Positions 34,004 to 43,749 are shown, numbered from the stretch's first letter. The stretch is 61,305 nucleotides of DNA from an uncultured Ruminococcus sp. (GCA_945877315.1 CAMCRP010000013.1:1-61305), one strand, 5' to 3'. Numbers and translations: made by a program. The notes: generated by a model from the letters alone, not told the origin.

Positions 34004-35231
34004 GAACAAAATTTGCAATATTGTCGGCGACCTTATCCCGCTTTATTGCGATGATATGTGCAGCGAGGAGAGCAGGTCGGCGGTGGAGGAGCATACGGCG
34101 GAATGTGAAAAATGCAGGCGGCTTCTGGAAAGCTGTTCGGCGGAATTAAAAAATGTGTCCCAAAAAACGGACATAAAATCTCAGAAGATCATCGGCAGAG
34201 TAAGGAGAAAATTTCTTGTAACGGCTGTGGTTTCGTCAGTAGCGGTGCTGTTTGCCGTGCTTTTCGGCATATATCATTTAACGGGTAAAAACATGGGATA
34301 TTTCCTTGCGGACAAGCGTATTTTCGGCATATCCGAGGAAAAGCTTATGGAAAACAGCATTGATATTGTTAAGTACGGCGTGAACCTTGCCGCCCTTGAA
34401 ACCAATGATATTGAATGTGATCTTGTTGAATACAACAGGCTTAGTCGGGAGCTGTATCAGACTGAAGTGCTGCCCCAAAGCTTTTCCGTCACATATGACC
34501 GCACGAAAAGTGACATTACGGGCGAGGTGGTTTTCAAGGGCAAGGCGAAAACCGAAAGCTATGATCTGACGGTGCAGCTTACCACCCGACGAATGAGAGC
34601 GGGCGTTTATCTGGTGTCTGATATTGTGGTTTGGTGGGAGAATTATTATCCCGACAGAGCGGCGTATGCTGAGTCTGACACATCAAACGAGTTTTATATC
34701 ACAAGCGGAAAATATCCCGATGAAACGGTGCTGCGTGAGCTTCAAACTCCTTCACCGCTGATGACCGTTCAGATAGCCGAAGCTCCCAAGGCGGGCAGAT
34801 ATTATCTTGACGGCAACAAAAACGGGCTTTATATGGAGCTTTCCGAGGACGGAAAAGCAACCTGCGGCGGTATGACCTTTGAGGAGTTTTACAGATTTTA
34901 TGAGGAGAAATACGGCACAGAAGGAACTCTGCCGTACAGCGGGATTTTCGAGTTGATGTTTGCGCAAAAGCAGCGCGAGGAGGTCAGCTTCTCGGCGGTT
35001 GAAAGAGATCTTGAACAGGTCGGTGAGGACGGAAAACTGTTTATCTACGAAAGCAAAAGGCTGCTGATATTTGCCCCGCCGCCCTCCGAACGCTTTGCCG
35101 CAAAGGACTATTTTGAGGAGTGTTTCCGATATATAGGTGACATGGGTTTGGAATATTCATCGGACGGTATCATAACAGATATACCCTCGGGCAGAGAAGA
35201 TGAACCTTTGAAATTTATTCGTTCGGAATGA
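33993..35231 (+). CDS. anti-sigma factor with zinc-finger HC2 domain
   Basis: 412 aa. N-terminal zf-HC2 domain with the HxxxCxxC site HTAECEKC at about residues 34-41 and an earlier Cys pair (YCDDMCSEE), a single membrane segment at about 72-93 (FLVTAVVSSVAVLFAVLFG), then a large extracytoplasmic region. Known pattern: the cytoplasmic zinc domain holds the sigma factor; the outside part senses the signal. No repeat of the lipoprotein's DUF3298 region was noticed. It overlaps the sigma gene by 11 nt. Confidence 0.88.
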   Translation: MSFENKICNIVGDLIPLYCDDMCSEESRSAVEEHTAECEKCRRLLESCSAELKNVSQKTDIKSQKIIGRVRRKFLVTAVVSSVAVLFAVLFGIYHLTGKNMGYFLADKRIFGISEEKLMENSIDIVKYGVNLAALETNDIECDLVEYNRLSRELYQTEVLPQSFSVTYDRTKSDITGEVVFKGKAKTESYDLTVQLTTRRMRAGVYLVSDIVVWWENYYPDRAAYAESDTSNEFYITSGKYPDETVLRELQTPSPLMTVQIAEAPKAGRYYLDGNKNGLYMELSEDGKATCGGMTFEEFYRFYEEKYGTEGTLPYSGIFELMFAQKQREEVSFSAVERDLEQVGEDGKLFIYESKRLLIFAPPPSERFAAKDYFEECFRYIGDMGLEYSSDGIITDIPSGREDEPLKFIRSE

Positions 35232-35270
35232 TTGACATTTCTCCAAAAGTGTAGTATTATGTAAATAAGG

Positions 35271-35306
35271 GAAATACCGCCAACGCCCCGGCGGTATTTC
35301 TTTGCT
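35271..35306 (+). terminator. intrinsic terminator after the anti-sigma gene
   Basis: GAAATACCGCC (35271-35281) pairs with GGCGGTATTTC (35290-35300), then TTTGCTTTT. It also lies just ahead of the ribosome-binding site of the MATE gene. Confidence 0.75.
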
Positions 35307-35322
35307 TTTGGAGGATTTTTAT

Positions 35323-36699
35323 ATGAATGACAAAAAATATGAAATAGATATGTGCTCGGGACCTATACTTCCCAAGCTCCTTCGGCTGGTGCTGCCGCTG
35401 ATGCTTTCAAGCGTTTTGCAGCTGCTTTTCAATGCGGCGGATATTATCGTTGTGGGCAACTTTGCAAGCGAGAATTCGCTGGCTGCGGTGGGTTCCACGA
35501 CTGCGCTTATTAACCTGATGACCAACCTTTTTCTGGGACTTTCCACGGGTGCAAATGTCATTTCGTCCCACTATATGGGCGCAAAGGACAGCGAAAATGT
35601 GAGTCGTACCGTACATACGTCCATATTTCTCAGCATAGCCTGCGGACTTTTTCTGACAGCTGCGGGCGTCATATTTGCGGAAAAGCTGCTGATACTTATG
35701 CAGACGCCCGAGGAGGTTCTGGGGCTGTCTGCGACTTATCTTCGGATATATTTCGTGGGAATGGTCGCAATGATGATCTACAACTTCGGCAGTTCGCTTC
35801 TGCGTTCAAAGGGCGACACTAAGCGTCCGCTTTATTTTCTCACGTTGTCGGGCGTCATAAATGTTATTTTGAATATGATTTTCGTTATTCTTCTGGAAAT
35901 GGACGTGGCGGGTGTTGCACTGGCAACGGTTATTTCACAGTGTATTTCGGCGGGGCTGATACTGCGCTGTCTTATGCTGGAGGGGGACGCATTTCACTTT
36001 GATTTCAAAAAGCTGGGACTTGACCGTGCCATTGCGGGAAAGATACTTAGGATAGGTATTCCCGCAGGCTTTCAGGGCGTGGTTTTTTCACTTTCAAATG
36101 TTGTGATTCAATCCTCGGTCAACAGCTTCGGTTCAATAGTTATGGCGGGAAGTGCGGCTGCTGCCAGCATTGAGGGCTTTGTTTGGGTTTCCATGAACTC
36201 CTTCTCTCAGGGTGCGCTTACATTTTCAAGTCAGAATATCGGCGGGGGAAAGTACAGCAGGATAAACCGTATTGCGCTAATTTCCTGTGCTTGTGCGGCG
36301 GTAACGGGACTTGTTTTCGGAAATCTTGTCTGCCTTTTCGGGAAACAGCTTCTGAGGATATATGACCCCCGCCCCGAAATAATTGAGCCGGGACTTACCC
36401 GAATGTACCTTGTCTGCGGACTGTATCTCTGCTGCGGTCTGATGGACAGCATTGTTGGTACTATCAGGGGAATGGGCTATGCGGTCACTCCCACCATAGT
36501 TTCCCTTCTGGGGGCCTGCGGACTGCGAATAATTTGGATATTTACCATCTTCCAAATTCCCGAATATCACACGGAATTTATGCTGTTTTTGTCCTATCCC
36601 ATATCGTGGACAATTACTTTTTTGGTGCATCTTGTTTGCTTTGCCTTTATGCGGAGGAAGTTCCCGAAGGAAGATGCTCCTGTTAGTGTTGAATGTTGA
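35323..36699 (+). CDS. MATE-family efflux transporter
   Basis: 458 aa from ATG 35323 (GGAGG upstream). Twelve-segment MATE exporter: the N-terminal half has PLMLSSVLQLLFNAADIIVVG and the C-terminal half PAGFQGVVFSLSNVVIQSS. These use Na+ or H+ gradients to export drugs or metabolites. No specificity can be read. A strong terminator follows. Confidence 0.93.
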   Translation: MNDKKYEIDMCSGPILPKLLRLVLPLMLSSVLQLLFNAADIIVVGNFASENSLAAVGSTTALINLMTNLFLGLSTGANVISSHYMGAKDSENVSRTVHTSIFLSIACGLFLTAAGVIFAEKLLILMQTPEEVLGLSATYLRIYFVGMVAMMIYNFGSSLLRSKGDTKRPLYFLTLSGVINVILNMIFVILLEMDVAGVALATVISQCISAGLILRCLMLEGDAFHFDFKKLGLDRAIAGKILRIGIPAGFQGVVFSLSNVVIQSSVNSFGSIVMAGSAAAASIEGFVWVSMNSFSQGALTFSSQNIGGGKYSRINRIALISCACAAVTGLVFGNLVCLFGKQLLRIYDPRPEIIEPGLTRMYLVCGLYLCCGLMDSIVGTIRGMGYAVTPTIVSLLGACGLRIIWIFTIFQIPEYHTEFMLFLSYPISWTITFLVHLVCFAFMRRKFPKEDAPVSVEC

Positions 36700-36747
36700 A
36701 TTAAGGGTGAAAAGTGGAAAGTGGGAAGTGAAAATATAGAGTAAAGG

Positions 36748-36784
36748 GGGCTGTTACAGCGTGCGCTGCAACAGCCCTCTTTTT
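36748..36784 (+). terminator. intrinsic terminator after the MATE gene
   Basis: GGGCTGTT (36748-36755) pairs with AACAGCCC (36770-36777), followed by TCTTTTT. Confidence 0.85.
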
Positions 36785-36874
36785 GCTTTTTATAGAACGG
36801 TAAGCTTATTTTTGGGTACGAATGAATATTTTTCTCACGGAAGTGTACTTCAAAAATAAAAAATCTCCTGCCTA

Positions 36875-36903
36875 TTGACAAGAGAGAAAAAACGTGATAC
36901 TAT
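36875..36903 (+). promoter_or_regulatory. promoter ahead of the 78-aa gene
   Basis: TTGACA (36875-36880), 17 nt, TACTAT (36898-36903). The first downstream start codon is at 37015. Confidence 0.6.
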
Positions 36904-37014
36904 GTTTATGTGTAAATAAATCCATATTGATACACATATAATTCTACAAGTATATCATACCACATTCTAAGTAAAAAGTCAATAGTGATATTTAACAAAA
37001 AGGAGATGTTGTTT

Positions 37015-37251
37015 ATGAGCAATATGTTGAAACTGCTGAATGACAATTCGGGCGATACGGTGGGACAGATAATGGCAGTGTCCGAAAAAGCCGCTGAAAA
37101 TGGAATTCGCCTGACGGAAAAGGCAGCCCGTGAGATAGCGTTGACGGAAGAAAGCTGCATTTCCGAAAACCGCCGTATCTGCTTCGGAAAATCGGCAGCG
37201 GATATGTCCGTCGGGCGGCAGAAAACAGCCTTGTTCGCATATTCGGGATAA
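37015..37251 (+). CDS. small protein resembling the N-terminal half of DUF6323
   Basis: 78 aa from ATG 37015, with AAAAAGGAG upstream. The sequence MLKLLNDNSGDTVGQIMAVS ... GIRLTEKAAREIALTEE ... ICFGKSAADM resembles the start of DUF6323-type proteins (~160 aa), which continue with a second half missing here. Reading the other frames after the stop did not restore it, so this is a short variant or a truncated remnant. No known function. Confidence 0.5.
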   Translation: MSNMLKLLNDNSGDTVGQIMAVSEKAAENGIRLTEKAAREIALTEESCISENRRICFGKSAADMSVGRQKTALFAYSG

Positions 37252-37359
37252 TTGGCGGGGAATGTTGATTTGTTCATATGAATGTGGTATAATAGGCAAA
37301 TGAAATGCAGTAGGGTATCACCCTGACCTATTGAAATTAATATATTGGAGATAACAAAA

Positions 37360-37809
37360 ATGAATAAGATCATTTGGCTGAACCCTAGCGAATATGAAAA
37401 ACAAGAGTACAAGGAACTGAGATTGTACGCACCCAAAAGCGAAAAGATTCTATTGGATTTTAATCCTTTAAAGATCTCCGATGACTATGATTGGGATCCA
37501 AAATGGGAAGAGTGGCATTGTTATTACAGACCGCTCCGGATATATAAACAGGATTACGAACTGCTGCTTGATTATTTTTATAAAGTGTTACCGACTAGGC
37601 ACACATCTGACGGAAAACCTAACCCGATTTTTGATGTTTGCTTTACAAACTTTATCGAGAAGGAAGATTGGGATAAACTTATTTATGAGATTGAACAGGA
37701 CTTTGATAATATTAACGATGATGATAAAAAGTTTTTTGAGAAATTTATAGAATGGGTACAGGAAGCATTGAAGCATACATCTGTCATTGTTGTTGAGGGG
37801 AATCAGTAA
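37360..37809 (+). CDS. hypothetical acidic protein, possibly immunity-like
   Basis: 149 aa from ATG 37360 (TTGGAGAT upstream). Soluble, acidic and aromatic-rich (WDPKWEEWHCYYRP, then DDDKKFFEKFIEWVQEALKH), without signal peptide or membrane segment. Base composition is AT-richer than around it, suggesting acquisition. Such small acidic proteins are often immunity proteins of polymorphic toxins, but no toxin gene is nearby, so this is only a guess. Confidence 0.55.
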   Translation: MNKIIWLNPSEYEKQEYKELRLYAPKSEKILLDFNPLKISDDYDWDPKWEEWHCYYRPLRIYKQDYELLLDYFYKVLPTRHTSDGKPNPIFDVCFTNFIEKEDWDKLIYEIEQDFDNINDDDKKFFEKFIEWVQEALKHTSVIVVEGNQ

Positions 37810-37853
37810 AAATATTCACTGATTTTTTGAACTGTCCAAACGGAGGAACCCAA

Positions 37854-38594
37854 ATGAAGATAAACTCTATAACCAAACGTCCGAAGGCGGTAATGTTCGA
37901 CTTAGACGACACCATAATCTCCTACGACGGTGCATCGGAGAAAGCGTGGAAGGTCATCTGTGCCAAATTTACCGAGGAAAACAAAACGTCATTTTCGGCG
38001 GAGAAAATGCTTGAAGCGGTTGACAATGTGAAGGACAGCTACTGGTCAGACCCCGCACGTCACAAGTGGGGACGGGAGCATCTCACCGAGGCAAGGCGGG
38101 AAGTCCTGACCCTTGCAATGGAGCGTCTGGGATTTTCGGACAGGGGAAAAATAATCGAAACGGCGGACTCCTACACGTCCCTTCAAAAGGAAATGATATG
38201 TCTGTTTGACGGTGCGTATGACGCTGTGAAAAGGCTGAAAAATGCGGGGATAAAGACCGCTCTTATCACAAACGGCAGTTCGGAAGGTCAGCGGGAAAAG
38301 CTTGACCGTTTTGCCCTTGCGCCCTTGTTTGATGAGATACTGATTGACACGGAAGTGGGATTTTCAAAGCCCGATGAGCGGATATTTCGGCTGGCGCTTG
38401 ACCGTCTTAGCGTATCTCCCGAAGAAGCTGTTATGGTCGGTGACAATCCCGTATGGGACACGGAAATTCCGCAGAAAATGGGGATCTTCGCCGTTCTCAA
38501 CAATTTTCGGGGTTCTGATATTTCCGAGGATATTCCTGCGGATATGGTTGTGGAGAGCATCGCCGAGCTTACGGATTTTTTGCTTTCTCATTGA
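37854..38594 (+). CDS. HAD-family hydrolase (subfamily IA)
   Basis: 246 aa from ATG 37854 (GGAGG 7 nt upstream). HAD motifs: FDLDDT (nucleophile Asp), TNGSSEGQREK, the Lys in GFSKPDERIF and VGDNPVWDTEIPQKMG. A cap domain lies between motifs I and II. Probably a small phosphatase of the YjjG/PgmB kind; substrate unknown. Confidence 0.9.
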   Translation: MKINSITKRPKAVMFDLDDTIISYDGASEKAWKVICAKFTEENKTSFSAEKMLEAVDNVKDSYWSDPARHKWGREHLTEARREVLTLAMERLGFSDRGKIIETADSYTSLQKEMICLFDGAYDAVKRLKNAGIKTALITNGSSEGQREKLDRFALAPLFDEILIDTEVGFSKPDERIFRLALDRLSVSPEEAVMVGDNPVWDTEIPQKMGIFAVLNNFRGSDISEDIPADMVVESIAELTDFLLSH

Positions 38595-38619
38595 TACTTA
38601 TTATGTACAGAAATTTCAC

Positions 38620-38648
38620 TTGAAAAATTTGTCGGAAAATGGTATAAT
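38620..38648 (+). promoter_or_regulatory. promoter of recJ
   Basis: TTGAAA (38620-38625), 17 nt, TATAAT (38643-38648), 36 nt before the recJ start. Confidence 0.75.
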
Positions 38649-38683
38649 CATATTATGCTAAATTTGAAAACGGGAGAATTGCT

Positions 38684-40729
38684 ATGCACAAATGGAAAAT
38701 AGGGAAGCCTGTTAAAGCGGTTTCCGACGAGCTGATGTTAAAGGGCGGGCTGTCAAAGCTGTGTGCGGACGTGCTGTCTGCAAGGGGCATAGGCGGGTAT
38801 GACGAAGCGGCGGCTTTCTTTTCAAACAGTGAGCCCTCAGACCCGTTTACTGCGCAGGATATGGACAAGGCGGCGCAGCTTATTTCCGAAGCGGTTGATT
38901 CTATGACAAATATTTGCATTTACGGAGATTATGACTGCGACGGTATCACGGCGACTGCTGCGCTTTACTCTTACCTTGAATGTCTGGGTGCCAATGTGTC
39001 CTTTTTTATCAACGAAAGGGCGGAGGGCTATGGTCTGAATGCCGACAATATCAGAAAGCTGAATGAGCGGGGCACGGAGCTTATTATTACGGTGGACAAC
39101 GGTATTTCCGCCATTGCCGAGGCTGACCTTATTTACGAACTGGGCATGCGGCTGATAGTTACGGACCATCATCAGCCGTCGGAAACGCTGCCCCGTGCGG
39201 AGGCTGTTGTTGACCTTCACCGTGCGGACGACCTGTCCCGTTTTAAGGACTTATGCGGCTGTGGATTGGTTTTGAAGCTTATCGCCGCTATGGAGGACGG
39301 AGATCACACGGCGGCTATGGAGCAGTTCTCCGACCTTGCCGCTATTGCCACGGTTGCGGACGTTGTGCCGCTTCGGGGCGAAAACAGATACATTGTTTCA
39401 ACGGGACTTCATTATCTGGAAAATACGGCAAATATCGGTCTGAAGGCACTGATAGAAGCGTCGGGAATGAAGCCGCCTTACATCTCAACGGGGCTTGCCT
39501 TCACTCTTGCACCCAGGATAAATGCGGCGGGCAGATTTGGTTCTGCCACAGATGCGGTAAGGCTGCTTCTTACCGAGGACGAGGAGGAAGCAAAGCTGCT
39601 GGCGGAGATACTTTGCGGATATAACAAAACCCGTCAGGAAACGGAAAAGGGGATAATGTCGGAAATTTCCGCTGCTGTCAAGGCTGACCCGTTTATTGCG
39701 GACAGACGTGTTTCGGTGTTTTATGGGAAGGGCTGGCACCACGGTGTTATCGGCATTGCGGCAGCAAGAGTGATGGAGCGAACGGGAAAGCCTACCTTCA
39801 TCATCTCCGAGGAAAATGGCGAAGCGAGGGGTTCCGCAAGGGCTCCCGAGGGATTTCATGTATTTGAAGCGTTGTCCTACTGTTCGTCTGTGCTGACAAA
39901 ATTCGGCGGACACAGCGGTGCGGGAGGCTTTTCGCTTCTGCCCGAAAAAGTCGGAGAATTCACCGAGCTTTTACAGAAATTTGCGGCGGAGGGCTGCGGT
40001 GAGATAAACGCAGTTTCTCAGGCGGATAAGGCGCTTATGCCCGAGGATCTTTCGGTTGAGGAGGTCGGTTCGCTGTCGGTTCTGGAGCCCTTCGGAGCGG
40101 GAAATCCCCGTCCCATGTTCCTGATGCACGGGGCGAAGATAAATGCAGTTCAGCCGCTTTCCGAGGGCAAGCATACAAAGCTTAATCTGGATTACGGCGG
40201 TGTGACCGTCAGCGGGCTGATGTTCGGTCAGCCGACGGACAAATTCGGTTATTCGGCGGGGGATATGATGGATATGCTGGTATATCCCGAGCTGAATACA
40301 TATAACGGCAGGACGACTGTGAATGTCAGAATAAACGAATTCAGAAAATGCGGAGTTTCCCAGCAGAAGTATTTTGCGGCAAAGGACACCTACGAAGCAC
40401 TCCGAAGGGGAGAAGCCGTTTCACCTGCGCTGATGGCAAGGATAGCACCCGAAAGACCTGAGCTTGTGAAGGTCTATAAGGCGGTGAAAAAGGAGTTTTT
40501 GCCCTTTGACAACATCTATTCTGCCGTTTCCGATGACAGTATGAATTTCTGCAAATTTATGGTCTGCATTGACATTTTTGAGGAAAAGGGACTTATTGAA
40601 ACGGACAGATTTTATATGACCGCAAGGCTTGTGGAAGGTGCTCCCCGTGTGGATATTGAAACATCGGAGATACTAAAGGCTCTTCGGGCGGGGAAGTCGG
40701 ATATTTATGCGGCTGTAAGAGAAAATTGA
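38684..40729 (+). CDS. recJ: single-stranded-DNA-specific exonuclease RecJ
   Basis: 681 aa. 5'-3' exonuclease in DNA repair and recombination. DHH phosphoesterase motifs are clear: YGDYDCDGITATAALYSY, TVDNGIS, VTDHHQPSE and the later SGRGxP-like region; DHHA1 contributes KFGGHSGAGGFSLLPEK. The C-terminal third (about 470-681) has an OB-type domain and a RecJ-specific tail. Starts with GGGAG upstream; a terminator at 40737 closes the unit. Confidence 0.95.
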   Translation: MHKWKIGKPVKAVSDELMLKGGLSKLCADVLSARGIGGYDEAAAFFSNSEPSDPFTAQDMDKAAQLISEAVDSMTNICIYGDYDCDGITATAALYSYLECLGANVSFFINERAEGYGLNADNIRKLNERGTELIITVDNGISAIAEADLIYELGMRLIVTDHHQPSETLPRAEAVVDLHRADDLSRFKDLCGCGLVLKLIAAMEDGDHTAAMEQFSDLAAIATVADVVPLRGENRYIVSTGLHYLENTANIGLKALIEASGMKPPYISTGLAFTLAPRINAAGRFGSATDAVRLLLTEDEEEAKLLAEILCGYNKTRQETEKGIMSEISAAVKADPFIADRRVSVFYGKGWHHGVIGIAAARVMERTGKPTFIISEENGEARGSARAPEGFHVFEALSYCSSVLTKFGGHSGAGGFSLLPEKVGEFTELLQKFAAEGCGEINAVSQADKALMPEDLSVEEVGSLSVLEPFGAGNPRPMFLMHGAKINAVQPLSEGKHTKLNLDYGGVTVSGLMFGQPTDKFGYSAGDMMDMLVYPELNTYNGRTTVNVRINEFRKCGVSQQKYFAAKDTYEALRRGEAVSPALMARIAPERPELVKVYKAVKKEFLPFDNIYSAVSDDSMNFCKFMVCIDIFEEKGLIETDRFYMTARLVEGAPRVDIETSEILKALRAGKSDIYAAVREN

Positions 40730-40736
40730 AAATTGC

Positions 40737-40767
40737 AAGGGACTGCTTTCGGCGGGCAGTCCTTTGT
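40737..40767 (+). terminator. terminator after recJ
   Basis: GGACTGC (40740-40746) pairs with GCAGTCC (40756-40762), followed by TTTG; short T run. Confidence 0.6.
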
Positions 40768-40786
40768 CATATTCAAAAGAAAAATC

Positions 40787-40815
40787 TTGATTTTCGGCGG
40801 GATATGTGATATAAT
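40787..40815 (+). promoter_or_regulatory. promoter of the relA-hemZ operon
   Basis: TTGATT (40787-40792), 17 nt, TATAAT (40810-40815), about 54 nt before the relA start. Confidence 0.7.
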
Positions 40816-40868
40816 AAAGAAACATCAAAAGGAAATAAGTTTTTCAGGGTAAAGGGTGTGTGATATTT

Positions 40869-43079
40869 ATGATGAAAAATAGTGAACCTGTCTGTACAAT
40901 AGATGCTCTAATACAGAAGATCCTCGACGGCGACCGTCAGTATGACCTAAGCAAGATAATTTCCGCTTACGAATTTGCGGCAAAGGCTCATGCAAATCAG
41001 GTGCGCTCCTCGGGTGAGCCATACATTACACACCCGCTGGCAGTTTCCTTTATCCTGCTGGAGCTGGGTATGGACACGGACACCATCTGTGCAGCTATGC
41101 TTCACGATGTTGTTGAGGACACGGACGCTACCTTGGAGGATCTGAAAAAGCTTTTCGGTACCGATGTTGCTATGCTGGTTGACGGCGTTACGAAGCTGGG
41201 AAAAATTCCGCTTTTCACAAAGGAAGAGCAGCAGGCGGAGAATGTCCGCAAGATACTGCTGGCTATGTCACAGGACATTCGTGTTATCATCATAAAGCTT
41301 GCAGACCGTCTGCATAATATGAGGACGCTTCATTTTCGTCCCGCACACAAGCAGAGAAATACCGCTCTGGAAACTATGAATATTTATGCGCCCATTGCTC
41401 ACCGTTTGGGAATACGTTCCATCAAGGACGAACTGGAGGATCTGTCCTTCCGCTACCTTGACCCCTATGCGTACGGCGAAATTGAGCAGATGCTCAACAG
41501 GCGGAAGGATCAGCGTGAGGCGTTTATCCGTTCCATAAAGGAGAAGATAGAAGCACGTCTTAAAGAAGAGGGATTCCCCGAAAATATGCAGATAGACGGC
41601 AGAGTAAAAAGTGTTTACGGCATCTATAAAAAGGCATATGTTCACGGGAAAAATTTCGAGGAAATTTACGATAAATATGCGGTAAGAATAATTGTGAATA
41701 CCGTTCCCGAGTGTTATAATGCGCTGGGTGTTATCCACGATATGTACAAGCCTATCCCAAATCGTTTCAAGGACTATATCTCAACGCCTAAGCAGAATAT
41801 GTATCAGTCCCTTCACACCACAGTTCTGGGACGTGAGGGAACGCCCTTTGAGGTGCAGATAAGAACCTGGGATATGCACTACACCGCCGAGTACGGTATC
41901 GCCGCTCACTGGAAATACAAGGAGGGCATTAACGGCAAGGACAAGCTGGAAAACCGTCTTGCGTGGATCCGTCAGATCATCGAAGCACAGCAGGAAACGG
42001 ACGATGTTGAGGAAATTGTCCGTACCATTAAGAGCGACCTTGCCCCCGAGGACGTGTTCGCATTTACCCCAAAGGGTGATATGATATCCTTGCCGCTGGG
42101 TGCAACTATCGTGGATTTTGCGTATGCTATCCACACGGCGGTCGGACATAAAATGACAGGCGCAAAGGTTGACGGAAAGCTGGTTTCTCTCGATTACCAG
42201 ATAAAAACAGGCGAGATCGTTGAAATAATCACATCGAAAAATCCCGACCATGCGCCGAACCGTGCGTGGCTGGAAATCGCCAAGACAAACGAGGCTAAAT
42301 CAAAGATACGTTCATGGTTCAAAAAGGAACGCCGTGAGGAAAATATCGTTCAGGGCAGGGCAGAGGTGGAAAAGGAGTTCAAGCGGAACTTTATCCGTGT
42401 TCCCGAGGAACAGCTGGCGGAATTCCTGTCAGACGATATGAAGCGTCACAACTGCGCAACGCTGGACGATTTTTATGCGGCTGTGGGCTACGGCGGCATT
42501 ATCCTTTCCAGAATGATGCAGCGTTTAAAGGACAATTATACGAAGCATTATATGGACAGGGAGGGCACCGAGCAGCCTCTTGAAATTCCCGCATACAATC
42601 CCTCAAAGCACGGCGGGGACATTATTCTGGACGGTCACAACAGTATTCTTGTAAAATATGCTCAGTGCTGCAACCCGCTTCCCGGTGATGAAATTGTTGG
42701 CTTTACTACCAAGGGACATGGAATTTCCGTCCATAAAAAGGACTGCATAAACTATCAGTCTGCGCTGAAAAATAACATCGAGCTTGGCAGATGGCACCCG
42801 CTTAAATGGGAGGACAGCGCAAAGAAGCAGAGCAATGCGACCTATCGTGCGACGCTTGACATTGTTGCGGAGGACGGAAACAATCTTATTGCAAATGTGG
42901 CTGCGGTCATGTCGGAGATGCACATTCCTATCACGGAAATGAACGCCAAGGAACTGAAAAACGGCAATGCAAATATGATAGTCACCATAAGCATTGCGGG
43001 CGTGGAGCAGCTTAACAATATCATTTCAAAGATAAGAAAGATCCACGGCATAACCTCCGTTGACAGAACGGGAAAATAA
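40869..43079 (+). CDS. relA: bifunctional (p)ppGpp synthetase/hydrolase
   Basis: 736 aa from ATG 40869 (GTG 40860 is an alternative). Long RSH enzyme controlling the stringent response. Order: HD hydrolase (THPLAVSFIL, AAMLHDVVEDTD), synthetase (KYAVRIIVNT, NRFKDYISTPKQNMYQSLHT), TGS (VFAFTPKGDMISLPLGATIV), a helical/zinc-finger region with CCNPLPGDEIVGF, and a C-terminal ACT domain (TLDIVAEDGNNLIANVAAVM). Hydrolase HD residues appear intact, so both activities are expected. Downstream in the same run are the MBL-fold, hemZ, zinc-ribbon and rlmD genes, spaced by overlaps or 16 nt. Confidence 0.95.
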   Translation: MMKNSEPVCTIDALIQKILDGDRQYDLSKIISAYEFAAKAHANQVRSSGEPYITHPLAVSFILLELGMDTDTICAAMLHDVVEDTDATLEDLKKLFGTDVAMLVDGVTKLGKIPLFTKEEQQAENVRKILLAMSQDIRVIIIKLADRLHNMRTLHFRPAHKQRNTALETMNIYAPIAHRLGIRSIKDELEDLSFRYLDPYAYGEIEQMLNRRKDQREAFIRSIKEKIEARLKEEGFPENMQIDGRVKSVYGIYKKAYVHGKNFEEIYDKYAVRIIVNTVPECYNALGVIHDMYKPIPNRFKDYISTPKQNMYQSLHTTVLGREGTPFEVQIRTWDMHYTAEYGIAAHWKYKEGINGKDKLENRLAWIRQIIEAQQETDDVEEIVRTIKSDLAPEDVFAFTPKGDMISLPLGATIVDFAYAIHTAVGHKMTGAKVDGKLVSLDYQIKTGEIVEIITSKNPDHAPNRAWLEIAKTNEAKSKIRSWFKKERREENIVQGRAEVEKEFKRNFIRVPEEQLAEFLSDDMKRHNCATLDDFYAAVGYGGIILSRMMQRLKDNYTKHYMDREGTEQPLEIPAYNPSKHGGDIILDGHNSILVKYAQCCNPLPGDEIVGFTTKGHGISVHKKDCINYQSALKNNIELGRWHPLKWEDSAKKQSNATYRATLDIVAEDGNNLIANVAAVMSEMHIPITEMNAKELKNGNANMIVTISIAGVEQLNNIISKIRKIHGITSVDRTGK

Positions 43080-43095
43080 CGAAAGGATTTAGAAA

Positions 43096-43749
43096 ATGGA
43101 GCTATTCACTTTTGATAATATGGGACCCTTCGGTGTGAACTGCTATGCGGTGGTTTCCGAGAAGAAAAATGCTGTTCTCATAGACGCCCCCTGCAACGCT
43201 GACGGTATCATTTCCATGATGAATGAGAACGGTTTTACGCTGAAAAAGGTGCTGCTCACTCACGGTCACTGCGACCATATCGGCGCAGCTGCGGAGCTTC
43301 GGGAAAAGACGGGCTGCGAAATTTACATTCACAGAAACGATGCGGAGAAGCTGACAAATCAGAACTCCAATCTTACAACATATTTCCATCTGCCGCCCGT
43401 GGACGAGGTGACAGACCCCGTTATTTTAAGCCACGGCGACACGGTGACTCTGGACGAGCTGACCTTCAAGGTTATGCTTACGGCGGGACACACAAGCGGT
43501 TCTGTATGCTATATTATTGATGATATGATTTTCAGCGGGGACACGCTTTTCAGGCTTTCCGTTGGCAGGACGGATATGCGGGACGGCAGCTTTCAGACGT
43601 TGAAGGCGTCCCTTGAAGCCCTTGCCGCTTTGGACGAAAAGCCCGATTATGTGGTGTTCCCGGGACACGGCGACCCCACAAGGCTGTCCTACGAAAAGGA
43701 AAACAACGCTTTTATGCAGGAGAACGGCGGCTATGACCATATGCTTTAA
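43096..43749 (+). CDS. metallo-beta-lactamase fold hydrolase
   Basis: 217 aa, AAAGGA upstream. Glyoxalase II-like metallohydrolase: metal ligands in LTHGHCDHIGAA, AGHTSGSVCY, SGDTLFR and FPGHGDPT. Proteins of this type (YcbL-like) hydrolyse thioesters or similar esters. It lies between relA and hemZ, overlapping hemZ by 17 nt. Confidence 0.92.
   Translation: MELFTFDNMGPFGVNCYAVVSEKKNAVLIDAPCNADGIISMMNENGFTLKKVLLTHGHCDHIGAAAELREKTGCEIYIHRNDAEKLTNQNSNLTTYFHLPPVDEVTDPVILSHGDTVTLDELTFKVMLTAGHTSGSVCYIIDDMIFSGDTLFRLSVGRTDMRDGSFQTLKASLEALAALDEKPDYVVFPGHGDPTRLSYEKENNAFMQENGGYDHML

Noticed and set aside
36700-36745. AAAGTGGAAAGTGGGAAGTG-like purine-rich stretch as a tandem repeat element
   Set aside because: Only two to three loose copies of a 7-nt unit; not enough to call a repeat.
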